From: Planctomycetota bacterium
GTDB lineage: Bacteria; Planctomycetota; Planctomycetia; Planctomycetales; Planctomycetaceae
Assembly: GCA_027622115.1 (NCBI GenBank)
Contig: JAQBZS010000140.1
Span: 1 to 11,161 of the forward strand
Reading direction: 5' to 3'
Length of the DNA: 11,161 nucleotides
Position numbers and translations under genes: made by a program. Position 1 is the first letter of the stretch; every line of letters starts with the position of its first letter. Positions 1 through 6,951 of the stretch are shown here, piece after piece. The notes under the pieces are model-generated. The model had not been told where the DNA came from. It did no database searches and worked only from the letters and a program-made list of their open reading frames with translations.

Positions 1-234
1 CGGGCCGGTGCCCGCTGCGCTCGAAAACTCGCTTGTTTCAAGCTCGACTCTCGCTTGTTTAAGGGCTAGAGTTGTGGAATGTAGAACAATTGTCTCAATT
101 GTTTCTCCCGAGCAATTGGGACATCCGTGGGATCTTGAGCCGTGTTTGTTCATAGTCAAGCAAAGCGAGGCTGCGGATCAAACAGTCGCCTTTCGACGCG
201 ACGAGAATAGAACGTGAGCGAAATCAACTTCCCG
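1..234. other. gene-free left edge with short repeats
   Basis: I see no convincing gene here. An open frame of 69 codons (8-217, plus strand) runs through repeat sequence and resembles no family I know. The stretch holds an 11-base direct repeat, CTCGCTTGTTT, at 28-38 and 50-60 (22-bp period), followed by the CAATTG-rich inverted repeat listed separately. It lies downstream of the cytochrome gene on the minus strand, so it is probably a 3' flank or spacer. What lies to its left is outside the window. Confidence 0.5.
85..103. repeat. short inverted repeat, CAATTG-rich
   Basis: AACAATTG (85-92) and CAATTGTT (96-103) are perfect 8-bp arms around the loop TCT, and a further CAATTG core follows at 113-118. 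There is no T-run after it, so it is a poor terminator candidate. From memory, similar AACAATTG-TCT-CAATTGTT stretches recur between genes in Planctomycete genomes. That family assignment is recollection, not something shown by this window, which has one copy. Confidence 0.5.
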
Positions 235-260
235 AAAAAATAGTAGGCCTCCGGCCTACT
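235..260 (-). terminator. intrinsic terminator of the multihaem cytochrome gene
   Basis: Read on the minus strand, AGTAGGCC pairs perfectly with GGCCTACT around a three-base loop (stem 242-260). One base later comes a run of six T (235-240 as A on the plus strand). It begins only 4 nt after the stop codon of the cytochrome gene. An 8-bp stem with a U tract is a standard Rho-independent terminator, and it marks the end of that transcript. Confidence 0.85.
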
Positions 261-263
261 TCC

Positions 264-2720
264 TTACCAGACGTACGTCAGCCTAATCGTTACCTCGCGA
301 CCGATCTTGACTGGAATGATCCACTCCGTCAGGGCTCCGGTTCGACGTAGCTCGCCAGCATCGCCGATGTTCTTGTCGACAGTCACGCGCAGCCCGGCGT
401 CGTTTTGGTATGACAACGCACCTCGCGGCTTCAGCGTCTTGCCCGAGTTGGCTCGAATCCAGACTGTCGATGTTTTGGCGTCGCCATCGGCAATGATTCG
501 GAGTTGCCGTGCGAGCGATTGATGTTTGGAGGGCACGAATCTGTCTTCGACGTTGAACGTGCCGAAGCGGTAGAGAAACGTGGGCACTCCGGATTTGTCG
601 AGGCGAAAGCCACCGAAACGGTAGCCATGGTTTTCGTCGTCCGGGCTCGGCCATTGTGCGAGGGGATTCTCCAACACGGCCAAGGGCACTCCTTCCGGCA
701 CGCGGATGACTTGGACTCCCAACGGCACGATCGGCGGTTGAAACCGATTGAACCACGTGCCGTGCGCGTCAATGAATCGGCCGCGCCAGACCTGTGCCAG
801 CCGCACTCGATCCGCGTCGAAGGCAATGTGAACCTTGTCCTTAAACCCAACCGCGATCGCGTGCGTGCCGGCGTCTCGCATAAACGTTCTCACAATGAGC
901 GGACGGTCGGTGGGCTTGAGTTCGAAGTTGTGCTCCTTGCCCGTCAAGATTTTCTCGGGCAACGGCTGCTTGTCGATGTCCTTCAAATAGGCCCACATCG
1001 CGGCGAGTTGTCGGTCGACATTGCCGTCCAGGACTGCCTTGTTGGCGCTGCGACCGTTCGGAAAAAACGTCGGCATGCGCGTCCGCGGTTTCAACTCCGA
1101 CGGATTCAACAGGAACTCGCGGAGCCAGGCCGGATGTATGCGACCTCGGATCGTGGCGAGATCGATGCCGACTACGCCCGGCAAATGCTCGCCTCGCACG
1201 GAATGACATTGCACGCAGCCCGTGTCCAGCAGTCGACGCCCGGCATTCGCGAGCCCCGTCGATTCGCCGAAGACGTCCTGAGCGATCTTCGGCAGGTAGC
1301 CGTCGACGGTCGCGAACTCTCCTGGGAACGACTTGACTTCAGCGACGGGAAACGTCGGCATGCGGACCGTCATGTGAGGTCTCACAACGCCGGTTCCGCC
1401 AAATACTTCGGCGAGCCACTTGGTGGTCAGTTTGTTGCCCACGTGATCGAGCGGCGGCGGCAGGCGACCCTCGTCACCGATATCGACGTGGCCCACGGTT
1501 TCGAAGAACGGCCTGCGTTGCGGACCGACGCCGCCGCGTTTGTTGCGTTCGTGACAGCCATAGCAATTCAATTGCAACATGCGGAATTCGAGTTGATGGC
1601 GAGCAATGACATCGGCGGATTTCGTGGGCTCTTTCGTCTCGCTCAAAAAACGCAGTGCGTCACGAATGAGCCGTGTCTGATGGGCGTCGAGTACGAATCT
1701 CGGCTGATTCTTGCCAGCATCGGCGATACACGACCGACCCGCGACGGCGTTCAGTTTCACAAGCGGCTTGGCTGTTTCCTTGACCGCCAGTTGCACCGAA
1801 GCGCGGCTCGGCTTCTCTCCGGAATCATGGCACTTGACGCAATCGAGTTTCGTGAACAACTCACGCCCCTTCGCGATCAGTGTGTCGTCTGCGGATGTGC
1901 GAGGTGTTGGATCGCGGTTCGCCTGCGAACGCAACAAGTAGCCCGCGATATCCGCTGCTTCCGTCGGATGGAGTTTGAGATTCGGCATGCGACCGGCCGG
2001 TCGAACCGCTTCGGGTTCCAACAAGAAATACGTCAACGAGATTGGCGTGTACTTCGCGGCAAGTTCGCCCAATGGAATCGATTTCACGGAACGGGCCACG
2101 TGCTCCAATCCCAATTCCTTGATGTCTTCCGGATCCAATTGCGCCAACAGTTTTTCCAACGGCGACGCTTGCTTCGGGGCCGATTCGTAATCGGCCGCCG
2201 GTGCATGGCACGCCACGCAGCCGATTTCGTGATACAGCTTGCGACCCCGAGCCACATTGCCCTTCCGCCAGAATTCGAAGGCAATCGGAAAGCCGGCCGT
2301 TGAATTCAGCACGCGAAACGGCGGTTGCTTGCTGCTCAGAAACGCGACCAACGCGGCAATCGTCCGTTCGCGGTCTTCCGGCGAGAGTTTGTGCAAGACG
2401 TGCGGCATCGTGGTGCCGGGTTTCGTGCGAGCGGGATCGGACAGAAACCGTCGCATCCACTCGGGTTGGAGACGGCTGCCCGCCGCATCCAACCTGGGGC
2501 CTCGCTTTGGAGCCAGATCTTTCGACGGTGCAGCGTGACACGCCGTGCAACTGAGTTCGGTCAGCAGCAACATCCCGCCCGTGCGTGAGTCATTCGTTGG
2601 CGGTTGATGGAATCGATCAACCCCGATCACGAATGGTGTTGGATGTGTCGCCGGTTCCGCCGCACACCATGTAGAGATTGAGCACGCGACGGCACACATC
2701 GCCATGAATGGAACACGCAT
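264..2720 (-). CDS. exported five-haem c-type cytochrome, Planctomycete type
   Basis: This 818-residue protein starts with a signal peptide (hydrophobic residues 4-18, likely cut near Ala21), so it should act outside the cytoplasmic membrane. Five CXXCH haem c sites are visible: 58-62 (CTACH), 168-172 (CVACH), 294-298 (CVKCH), 386-390 (CYGCH) and 502-506 (CVQCH). Met-Pro pairs at 105, 245, 454 and 549 are the likely distal Met ligands for four haems; the third haem lacks an obvious one. Residues about 605-818 carry no haem site and form a separate, probably beta-rich domain with the pattern RTFM-AVG-AFDAD-L-W-G-FIDA, which I associate with Planctomycete cytochromes. The likely role is electron transfer, perhaps tied to oxidation of an organic substrate; the partner is unknown. 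The ATG start is supported by AAGGG 7 nt upstream. A terminator follows the stop directly, so the gene is probably the end of its transcript. Confidence 0.9.
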   Translation of the reverse strand: MRVPFMAMCAVACSISTWCAAEPATHPTPFVIGVDRFHQPPTNDSRTGGMLLLTELSCTACHAAPSKDLAPKRGPRLDAAGSRLQPEWMRRFLSDPARTKPGTTMPHVLHKLSPEDRERTIAALVAFLSSKQPPFRVLNSTAGFPIAFEFWRKGNVARGRKLYHEIGCVACHAPAADYESAPKQASPLEKLLAQLDPEDIKELGLEHVARSVKSIPLGELAAKYTPISLTYFLLEPEAVRPAGRMPNLKLHPTEAADIAGYLLRSQANRDPTPRTSADDTLIAKGRELFTKLDCVKCHDSGEKPSRASVQLAVKETAKPLVKLNAVAGRSCIADAGKNQPRFVLDAHQTRLIRDALRFLSETKEPTKSADVIARHQLEFRMLQLNCYGCHERNKRGGVGPQRRPFFETVGHVDIGDEGRLPPPLDHVGNKLTTKWLAEVFGGTGVVRPHMTVRMPTFPVAEVKSFPGEFATVDGYLPKIAQDVFGESTGLANAGRRLLDTGCVQCHSVRGEHLPGVVGIDLATIRGRIHPAWLREFLLNPSELKPRTRMPTFFPNGRSANKAVLDGNVDRQLAAMWAYLKDIDKQPLPEKILTGKEHNFELKPTDRPLIVRTFMRDAGTHAIAVGFKDKVHIAFDADRVRLAQVWRGRFIDAHGTWFNRFQPPIVPLGVQVIRVPEGVPLAVLENPLAQWPSPDDENHGYRFGGFRLDKSGVPTFLYRFGTFNVEDRFVPSKHQSLARQLRIIADGDAKTSTVWIRANSGKTLKPRGALSYQNDAGLRVTVDKNIGDAGELRRTGALTEWIIPVKIGREVTIRLTYVW

Positions 2721-2911
2721 TGGCTTTCCCTTACGACCGACCGGCGGTTCTCAACATTCGAACTGTCGGCGAAACAAGCACGAAGCGTGGGCGAGTCTAA
2801 CCGACTTCGATGCTTGGCGGGCGATCGTGGGCGAGTGGTCCACCATGATCCTTCGAGAGACGGTGCTCAAGCCGCGCCGAGGCGGTGATCACAACGGAGG
2901 GAGCGACCACT

Positions 2912-3235
2912 TCAAGCGGCTTCGTCCAACCCTAACTCCAACTCGGAGGAGTCAATTTCCAAGTTTAGAGTCTGCTTACCAAGCGATGTCAGTTGGTAAG
3001 CGATGCCGGCGGTGCGGTCGGCGAGCTGAAACTTCAGGAAGCCATACGCAATGAGCTTGCCATGAATGCTCGACAGCCAATCCTGTGGAACGCCGTCCAC
3101 GCTCCTGAGTCGCGGTAACCACCCGGAGAACTCGGCGTTGGCCGCTTTCGCCGCTGCGATGCCGTTCTGGTACGATTCCAGGAGAATCCCCCACTCGGGA
3201 TTCTCCGCCAGGATTTGTTGTTCTGTTTCAATCAT
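2912..3235 (-). CDS. small conserved-looking protein, possible winged helix fold
   Basis: I do not recognise a named family for this 107-residue protein. It has an ATG start, no signal peptide and no membrane segment, so it is probably cytoplasmic. Residues about 38-93 (WLPRL then LSSIHGKLIAYGFLKFQL and YQLTSLGKQTL) look like a winged helix: a recognition-helix-like stretch leading into a beta-wing ending in LT-x-x-G-x-x-L. The acidic tail (97-107, rich in Glu and Asp) is unlike a DNA-binding end and could mediate protein contacts. It is codirectional with the cytochrome gene, 191 nt upstream of it, and divergent from the ApbE gene, so a shared control region at 3236-3365 is possible. No strong ribosome binding site is seen. 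The sequence reads like a real protein and the antisense frames do not, but no function can be assigned. Confidence 0.7.
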   Translation of the reverse strand: MIETEQQILAENPEWGILLESYQNGIAAAKAANAEFSGWLPRLRSVDGVPQDWLSSIHGKLIAYGFLKFQLADRTAGIAYQLTSLGKQTLNLEIDSSELELGLDEAA

Positions 3236-3365
3236 GCGGGATGTATCGGACGCTCCAATTCTCGGCGATCAACTCGACGCGTCGGGCACACATAACCGGA
3301 CCAGAGGCCCTCGAATGTTTCCGTTTTTCACGGCACGGCAAGAATTGATTGAAGCTTCGTGCGCG

Positions 3366-4481
3366 ATGAAGCACCCCATGACACTTCGATGTCGGCGTTG
3401 GGTGTTGGTCGCCGGTCTGATCCTCGGTTGCGTGGACGCCAATCACGCTGACGAGAAGCTGACTCGATATTCCACGTCGCAGCCGCACATGGGAGCCGTG
3501 GTCACGATCACCTGTTTCGCGCCGGATTCCAAAGTCGCGCTGGCGGCGACGACTGCCGCTTTTCAACGCATCGAAGCACTGAATTCCGTGATGAGCGATT
3601 ACGACCCATCCAGCGAACTCATGCGGCTGTGCATCAATTCGAAGCCGGGTCAACAAGTCACGCTGAGCCGCGACTTGGCCACCGTGCTGGACGCATCGCT
3701 CCGGATGTCCCGCGACAGCGAGGGCGCATTCGACGTTTCGGTCGGCCCGATCGTTCGGCTCTGGCGACGAGCACGGCGTCGCAAGGAGTTCCCTCCCAGC
3801 GATTTACTGGCGACCGCGCGAGCGAGCATCGGCTATCAAGCCATTCAATTGGACTCGAAGAATCTCACGGTCTCGTTGAGCAAGCCGAACATGCGACTGG
3901 ACTTGGGCGGCATCGCCAAGGGTTATGCGGCGGACGAGGCACTCAAGGTTCTTCGCGCGCACGGAATCGACCGAGCGCTCGTCGATGCGGGCGGAGACTT
4001 GTCGGTTGGTGATCCCCCACCGGAAAAAGCGGGATGGGTGATCGGTGTCCAAGAGTTGCGTGCCGAAACACAAGCCCCTGAAGTCAAAACCCCAAACACG
4101 AAACCGGCGACATCAAAGGCGAAGCAGTATTCGCAACGGATCCTAGTTCGAAACTGCGGTGTGGCGACGTCGGGCGACGCGTTTCAGTTTGTTGTTCTGA
4201 ATGGAAAGCGATACTCGCACATCGTCGACCCGCGCACGGGAATCGCTCTGGAACGCTCATCAAGCGTGACGGTCATTGCACCGAACGGCATGCAGGCCGA
4301 CGCACTCGCATCAGCGGTGTCGGTAATGGGACCGAAAGCGGGGCTGGCGCTCATCGCGAAGCAAGAGCAGACAGCAGCCTTGGTGATGCAACTCAGCGGG
4401 ACCGAATTCAAATCGTGGATGTCTACTGGCTTCCGCCGCTATGTAGTGACGGCCAGCGGAGCAAACAGGCATGCCAGCTAA
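3366..4481 (+). CDS. ApbE-family FAD:protein FMN transferase, probable lipoprotein
   Basis: ApbE enzymes use FAD and Mg to attach FMN covalently to Thr/Ser of extracytoplasmic electron-transfer proteins such as RnfG or NqrC. Family marks are clear: MGAVVTI (42-48), the N-terminal element around SDYDPSSELMRL (77-88), DLGGIAKGYAAD (179-190), DAGGDL (207-212), GVATSGDAF (265-273), SHIVDPRTG (284-292) and the Mg-site ADALASA (311-317). Residues 1-22 form a signal peptide ending in LILGC, a fair lipobox with Cys22, so it is likely anchored outside the membrane. A Lys/Thr/Pro-rich insert (about 231-255) looks like a flexible surface loop. The start is uncertain: an upstream in-frame ATG at 3315 has AGAGG 7 nt before it but would add 17 residues to the signal n-region; ATG at 3378 is also possible. 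No flavinylation acceptor motif is seen in the window's other proteins, so the target lies elsewhere. Confidence 0.93.
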   Translation: MKHPMTLRCRRWVLVAGLILGCVDANHADEKLTRYSTSQPHMGAVVTITCFAPDSKVALAATTAAFQRIEALNSVMSDYDPSSELMRLCINSKPGQQVTLSRDLATVLDASLRMSRDSEGAFDVSVGPIVRLWRRARRRKEFPPSDLLATARASIGYQAIQLDSKNLTVSLSKPNMRLDLGGIAKGYAADEALKVLRAHGIDRALVDAGGDLSVGDPPPEKAGWVIGVQELRAETQAPEVKTPNTKPATSKAKQYSQRILVRNCGVATSGDAFQFVVLNGKRYSHIVDPRTGIALERSSSVTVIAPNGMQADALASAVSVMGPKAGLALIAKQEQTAALVMQLSGTEFKSWMSTGFRRYVVTASGANRHAS

Positions 4482-4491
4482 ATCAGTTGGT

Positions 4492-4848
4492 TCATTTCGA
4501 GGGATCCTGAATCATATCGGCAGAGAATTCTGCGCGTTTCGTTCCGTTTGCACGGCGCAAGTTCGATCCGTGACTTCGTTTGATACCCAGCGGAATCGAG
4601 AGGCCGTCAGTTTCCTTTAAGAGTTGATGCAACTGTCGTGGAAGCGCAGACCCATTGAGTGAGTTTATGCGTTGAGTGTCGTTAAGCAGCAGTGTTATTG
4701 AGTTGTCAGCGTTGTTCCTCACACGAAGCAATCCCTCGGGGCCGCCCGCTGCGAGAAAGACGCACGGCGGTAAATCAGAAGAATCGACTTCTTTGCGACA
4801 ACGGGGAGGGCGAGGTAGAACCTCGCCCTTACCCACTAAAAGTGACAA
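4492..4848 (-). pseudogene. weak ORF or gene remnant between apbE and aspS
   Basis: I do not recognise this frame of 118 codons. Its stop lies 10 nt beyond the stop of the convergent apbE gene. The only usable start is a TTG at 4848, and translation from it runs straight through the palindrome at 4807-4829, which argues against that start. From about residue 29 onward the translation is more protein-like (GPEGLLRVRNNADNSITLLL, then QLHQLLKETDGLSIPLGI), with ordinary codon use. That could be the surviving C-terminal part of a gene whose front was lost or overrun by the repeat. It could also be chance. There is no membrane segment or known motif. Confidence 0.25.
4807..4829. repeat. perfect palindrome AGGGCGAGG-TAGAA-CCTCGCCCT
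   Basis: Nine-base arms (4807-4815 and 4821-4829) pair perfectly around the loop TAGAA. It lies 32 bp past the 3' end of aspS. There is no T-run on either side, so it is not a classical intrinsic terminator, though it could stabilise the 3' end of the aspS transcript. It resembles the REP-like palindromes scattered between genes in Planctomycetes; only one copy is present here. Confidence 0.65.
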
Positions 4849-4861
4849 TCTCGCATTAAGT

Positions 4862-6628
4862 CTAAGTCGGCAGGTCCAATTTGATCTTCAAGTCTCGGAG
4901 TTGCGTGTCGTCGACCGGCGACGGGGCACCGCTGAGGAGATCGGACGCTCGCTGAGTTTTCGGGAATGCAATGACGTCTCGGATGTTGTCGTCTCCGGTC
5001 AGCAGCATGACCCAGCGGTCGAGTCCCAATGCGATGCCGCCGTGTGGAGGCGCGCCGTAACGCAAGGCTTCCAATAGGAAACCAAAACGACGTTCGGCTT
5101 CGTCACTTGCGATGCCCAGTAGATCGAAAACGGTCTGTTGAACTTTCGGGTCGTGGATACGAATGCTGCCGCTGGCCGCTTCATAGCCATTGATGACCAA
5201 ATCGTACGACTGCGCTCGAACCTTGCCGGGATCCGACTTGAGTAACGAAACGTCTTCCGCCACCGGTTGGCAGAACGGATGATGCTCGGCGTCCCAACGT
5301 TGCTCGCCTTCGTTGTAGCTCACCAGCGGGAAATCAATGACCCACAGCGCGTTGAAGCTATCAGCGCCATACAAACTCAACTCCTTGCCAAGCCGATTGC
5401 GGAGCGCGGCCAACGCGGCGGACGTGACTCCACACTGGTCGGCAACGAAGAACAGCAAGTCGCCCGGCTCGCCGGCAAGGCTGGTGATGATCGCTTGCTG
5501 ATCTTCGTCCGAGAAAAACTTGGCAATGGGCGAATCCAGCTTGCCGTCCTGCACGCGAAAGAACGCGAGCCCCTTCGCTCCGTAATCGCCGACGAACGCG
5601 GTCAGTTCGTCGATCACTTTGCGGCTGTATTTCTCCGCCGCCTGTTTTGCGTTCAGACCCCGAACTCGACCACCGCCTTCGATTGTCTTCTTGAACACGC
5701 CGAAATCGCACCGCGCCGCGATCTCGCCGATGTCTACCAATTCCATGCCGAAGCGAAGGTCCGGCTTGTCCGTGCCGTATCGCTCGACAACTTCCGCATG
5801 CGAAAACCGAGGCACCGGCAAAGCCAATTCCACATTCCGCACGTCCCGCATCACGTGTGCCAGCAGTCCGTCGATCGTCTCCAGCACGTCGTTCATCGTG
5901 ACGAACGACATCTCGACGTCGATTTGCGTAAATTCCGGCTGCCGATCGGCTCGCAAGTCCTCGTCGCGAAAACAGCGGGCGAGTTGGTAGTAGCGGTCAT
6001 AGCCGGACACCATCAAAATCTGTTTGTAGATCTGCGGCGATTGTGGCAGCGCATAAAACGCCCCTTCGTGGACTCGGCTGGGAACCAAGTAATCGCGAGC
6101 CCCTTCCGGAGTGCTCCGCCCCAACATGGGCGTTTCGATTTCCAGGAAATCCAGGCTGTTGAAGTAGTCGCGCGTGGCCTTGGAAAGCTGATGCCGCAAT
6201 CGCATGTTCCGCTGCAATTGCGGGCGTCTCAGATCGATGAAGCGGTATCGCAGTCGCAGTTCTTCGTTGGGTAATTCCTGCGTGCCGGGCTCGAACGGCG
6301 GGGTCAGGCTCTTGTTCAACACGGTCAACGTACGAGCCCGCACGTCGATTTCGCCGGTCGGCAAGTCCGGGTTAATGTCCTTGTCCGATCTAAGCACGAC
6401 GTCGCCCGTCGCTTGAATCACGTCTTCGTTGCGCAGGCTGCGGGCCAATGCGTGGATTTCTTCGCCCTGACTGGGATTGAAGACCACCTGAGTTTTGCCG
6501 TAACGGTCGCGAAGATCGATGAAGACGAGTCCGCCGTGGTCTCGGTAGCTGTCGACCCAACCGCAAACGGTTACGGTGGATCCCTCGTCGGCTTTGCGAA
6601 GGCCTCCGCAATTGTGTGTGCGAAGCAC
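4862..6628 (-). CDS. aspS: aspartyl-tRNA synthetase, bacterial type with GAD domain
   Basis: AspRS charges tRNA-Asp with aspartate in the cytoplasm. At 588 residues it matches the bacterial family (about 590). In order: OB-fold anticodon-binding domain (1-105); motif 1 region FLEIETPML (161-169) with the flexible loop STPEGARDYLVPSR; QSPQ at 196-199; motif 2 CFRDEDLRADRQPEFTQ (219-235); the GAD insertion (about 290-415); and motif 3 GGIALGLDRW (530-539) with the invariant Arg at 538. The start is GTG, supported by AAGGA 9 nt upstream and by alignment of the N-terminus with E. coli AspRS. His31 in RDHGG is the residue seen in non-discriminating AspRS (which also charge tRNA-Asn), where E. coli has Leu; but Lys83 matches the discriminating type, so specificity is unclear. 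A good promoter lies about 115 nt upstream. The gene is monocistronic as far as visible and divergent from the permease. Confidence 0.98.
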   Translation of the reverse strand: MLRTHNCGGLRKADEGSTVTVCGWVDSYRDHGGLVFIDLRDRYGKTQVVFNPSQGEEIHALARSLRNEDVIQATGDVVLRSDKDINPDLPTGEIDVRARTLTVLNKSLTPPFEPGTQELPNEELRLRYRFIDLRRPQLQRNMRLRHQLSKATRDYFNSLDFLEIETPMLGRSTPEGARDYLVPSRVHEGAFYALPQSPQIYKQILMVSGYDRYYQLARCFRDEDLRADRQPEFTQIDVEMSFVTMNDVLETIDGLLAHVMRDVRNVELALPVPRFSHAEVVERYGTDKPDLRFGMELVDIGEIAARCDFGVFKKTIEGGGRVRGLNAKQAAEKYSRKVIDELTAFVGDYGAKGLAFFRVQDGKLDSPIAKFFSDEDQQAIITSLAGEPGDLLFFVADQCGVTSAALAALRNRLGKELSLYGADSFNALWVIDFPLVSYNEGEQRWDAEHHPFCQPVAEDVSLLKSDPGKVRAQSYDLVINGYEAASGSIRIHDPKVQQTVFDLLGIASDEAERRFGFLLEALRYGAPPHGGIALGLDRWVMLLTGDDNIRDVIAFPKTQRASDLLSGAPSPVDDTQLRDLKIKLDLPT

Positions 6629-6742
6629 GGTGGTTTTTCCTTGGTGAATAGAGCGAAAGAATATGGTTGAGCCGGGCGATCACGTTGACGGCGGACTCGC
6701 CGACCGGTCCATCCGAGCACGATGTCCGGCAAAGGGGGCCGC

Positions 6743-6770
6743 ATTATAGGGGGGGGCAATTGAGTGGCAA
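6743..6770 (-). promoter_or_regulatory. sigma-70-type promoter of aspS
   Basis: On the minus strand, TTGCCA (6765-6770, five of six matches to the -35 consensus) is followed after 16 nt by a perfect TATAAT (6743-6748). The spacer ends in a run of eight C. Transcription would start near 6736, leaving a leader of about 108 nt before the aspS GTG. No leader hairpin or T-box is evident. Confidence 0.65.
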
Positions 6771-6838
6771 TCAACGCCCGTCGGCCTACATTTCGTTTGA
6801 CCCGCCGCGAAGCCGCAAGCAGAACTCGATCGAGCCGC

Positions 6839-6895
6839 GGGCATTTTTGCCCCACGAATTCAGGACAACCACGCATTGGCAGCGTTGATTCGTGG
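6839..6895. repeat. inverted repeats in the aspS/permease divergent spacer
   Basis: Two palindromes lie in the 323-nt spacer. GGGCA-TTTT-TGCCC (6839-6852) is a small hairpin. CCACGAAT (6852-6859) and ATTCGTGG (6888-6895) are perfect 8-bp arms 28 nt apart, with a related ACCACGCATTGG between them. This could be an operator upstream of the permease gene, or chance. The rest of the spacer shows the aspS promoter and nothing else I can support. Confidence 0.3.
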
Positions 6896-6951
6896 TCGAC
6901 CTGAGTTCGCGGGGAAGCATAAGCGAGAATCAGAACGACCGGCTGTGATCC

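Noticed and set aside
8..217. 69-codon plus-strand frame at the left edge
   Set aside because: It runs through the direct and inverted repeats; similar peptides would arise wherever the repeat is copied.
504..2303. 599-codon open frame on the plus strand, antisense to the cytochrome gene
   Set aside because: It starts at TTG, is very rich in Arg, His and Gln, has no recognisable domain, and lies wholly opposite a gene with five haem motifs. It is a GC-bias shadow.
2704..3054. 116-codon plus-strand frame across the 2721-2911 spacer
   Set aside because: It overlaps the cytochrome start and the antisense of the small minus-strand gene, and is rich in Arg and Ser with no motif.
4807..4829. Palindrome as an intrinsic terminator of aspS
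   Set aside because: No T-run follows the stem on either strand, so it is listed as a repeat.
5267..6274. 335-codon open frame antisense to aspS
   Set aside because: It lies fully within a clearly identified AspRS gene, and its translation resembles no family.
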